From positions 4,777,501 to 4,841,500 of the forward strand of contig NZ_CP030862.1 in NCBI RefSeq assembly GCF_003325375.1: a stretch of DNA of 64,000 nt, given 5' to 3'. Positions 63,360 to 64,000 of the stretch are shown here, one piece after another (position 1 is the stretch's first letter; each line of letters begins with the position of its first letter). Made by a program: the position numbers and the translations under genes. The notes below the pieces were generated by a model, which saw only the letters and a list, made by a program, of their open reading frames with translations, was not told where the DNA came from and ran no database searches. The DNA is from Streptomyces globosus (GTDB lineage: Bacteria > Actinomycetota > Actinomycetes > Streptomycetales > Streptomycetaceae).

Positions 63360-64000
63360 CTAGGCCTGCGCCTCGGGAGAGGCGTCGCCGGCTTCGGCGG
63401 AGGCGACCCCGGTGTCCCCTTCGGGCGCTTCCTTGGCGGCAGCGTCCGCGGCAGCACCCTGGCGCTCGGCCTTGCGGGCGGCCTGCGCCTCGCGGGCTTC
63501 GGCCATCGCCTCGGTCTTCTTCTTGTGCGGACCGAGAACCATGATCATGTTTCGGCCGTCCTGCTTCGGGTTCGACTCGACGAAACCGAGGTCCTGGACG
63601 TCCTCCGCCAGACGCTGCAGCAGCCGGTAGCCGAGCTCCGGCCGGGACTGCTCGCGACCGCGGAACATGATCGTGATCTTGACCTTGTCGCCCTGCTTGA
63701 GGAACCGAACGACGTGACCCTTTTTGGTGTCGTAGTCGTGCGGGTCGATCTTCGGCCGGAGCTTCATCTCCTTGATGACCGTGTGCGCCTGGTTCTTGCG
63801 CGCCTCACGGGCCTTCATCGCCGACTCGTACTTGAACTTGCCGTAGTCCATGAGCTTGCAGACCGGCGGGCGTGCAGACGCTGCGACCTCGACCAGGTCC
63901 AGGTCGTACTCCTGCGCGAGTTCAAGCGCCTTCGCAAGCGGGACGATGCCCACCTGTTCGCCGCTGGGACCGACGAGTCGCACCTCAGGGACACGAATCC
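63360..64000 (-). CDS. infC: Translation initiation factor IF-3, 5' end cut by window edge
   Basis: IF-3 checks start-codon pairing on the 30S subunit. The frame is open to base 64000: the residues [20 protein letters not shown] show that the N-terminal 20 or so residues lie beyond the edge, so the GTG at 63983 is not the start. The N-domain ends at [13 protein letters not shown], and the C-domain shows [20 protein letters not shown] and [22 protein letters not shown]-terminal extension of about 50 residues rich in Ala, Glu and Lys ([20 protein letters not shown]) goes beyond the E. coli protein and is common in actinobacteria. Confidence 0.97.
   Translation of the reverse strand, partial: IRVPEVRLVGPSGEQVGIVPLAKALELAQEYDLDLVEVAASARPPVCKLMDYGKFKYESAMKAREARKNQAHTVIKEMKLRPKIDPHDYDTKKGHVVRFLKQGDKVKITIMFRGREQSRPELGYRLLQRLAEDVQDLGFVESNPKQDGRNMIMVLGPHKKKTEAMAEAREAQAARKAERQGAAADAAAKEAPEGDTGVASAEAGDASPEAQA

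Overview
The window is a stretch of high-GC actinobacterial chromosome and is almost certainly Streptomyces. SsgB, which is confined to sporulating actinomycetes, lies at the left edge. Codon use is strongly GC3-biased, promoters resemble HrdB-type TTGACN-TAGRRT, and the gene order from ssgB through metNIQ, glpQ, argCJBDR and pheST to rplT-rpmI-infC matches the core-chromosome segment I remember from S. coelicolor (about SCO1541 to SCO1600). I see no insertion sequence, integrase, prophage, CRISPR array or polyketide/peptide biosynthetic cluster. This is mainly vertically inherited core genome with a few less familiar genes in it.

Layout. Bases 1-5.5 kb hold the 3' end of ssgB, a CGNR zinc-finger regulator, two small membrane proteins, a DsbA-like protein, a tandem GNAT protein and the p-aminobenzoate genes pabB-pabC. 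Bases 5.56-6.15 kb are a five-gene tRNA cluster (Gly, Cys, three Val) with a clear promoter and terminator. Bases 6.2-10.6 kb hold a zinc-ribbon protein, a phosphotransferase-fold protein, a 61-residue membrane protein, a Ser/Thr kinase and a SpoU/TrmH rRNA methyltransferase. Bases 10.7-17 kb carry cobalamin genes: a siroheme-synthase-like CobA, a BluB-CobT fusion with a long disordered extension, and CobL. Bases 17-21 kb hold a GNAT gene and the methionine ABC transporter metN-metI-metQ.

Bases 21-31 kb are mixed: two small membrane proteins, a GNAT gene with a divergent sigma factor, a glycerophosphodiesterase facing an acyltransferase, a beta-helical membrane protein, a TetR-MFS efflux pair with a perfect palindromic operator, a HAD protein and a lipoprotein with an internal duplication. 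Bases 31-41.6 kb are the arginine region: argH, argG and the overlapping argC-J-B-D-R operon. The argG and argC promoters both carry ArgR-box-like sequences over their core elements, so the ArgR made by the last gene of the operon probably controls both. A HEAT-repeat gene and an L,D-transpeptidase gene sit between the two arginine blocks.

Bases 41.8-56.3 kb hold a short-chain dehydrogenase with a convergent WYL regulator, an unrecognised protein with a DGHHK motif, a PLP decarboxylase, a GNAT gene, a histidine-phosphatase-like protein lacking both catalytic histidines, a MocR regulator whose start codon overlaps that of a divergent EamA exporter, a DUF1918 protein, a family-10-like glycoside hydrolase, a 3-hydroxyacyl-CoA dehydrogenase, an NsdA-like regulator and a PP2C phosphatase. 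Bases 56.4-64 kb are translation genes on the minus strand: infC (cut by the right edge), rpmI, rplT, a 23S rRNA methyltransferase, an orphan cytoplasmic histidine kinase, pheS and pheT.

Limits. Family calls come from motif recognition in the translated sequence, not from searches. Starts were chosen from ribosome-binding sites and family lengths. Regulatory sites are pattern matches and are untested.
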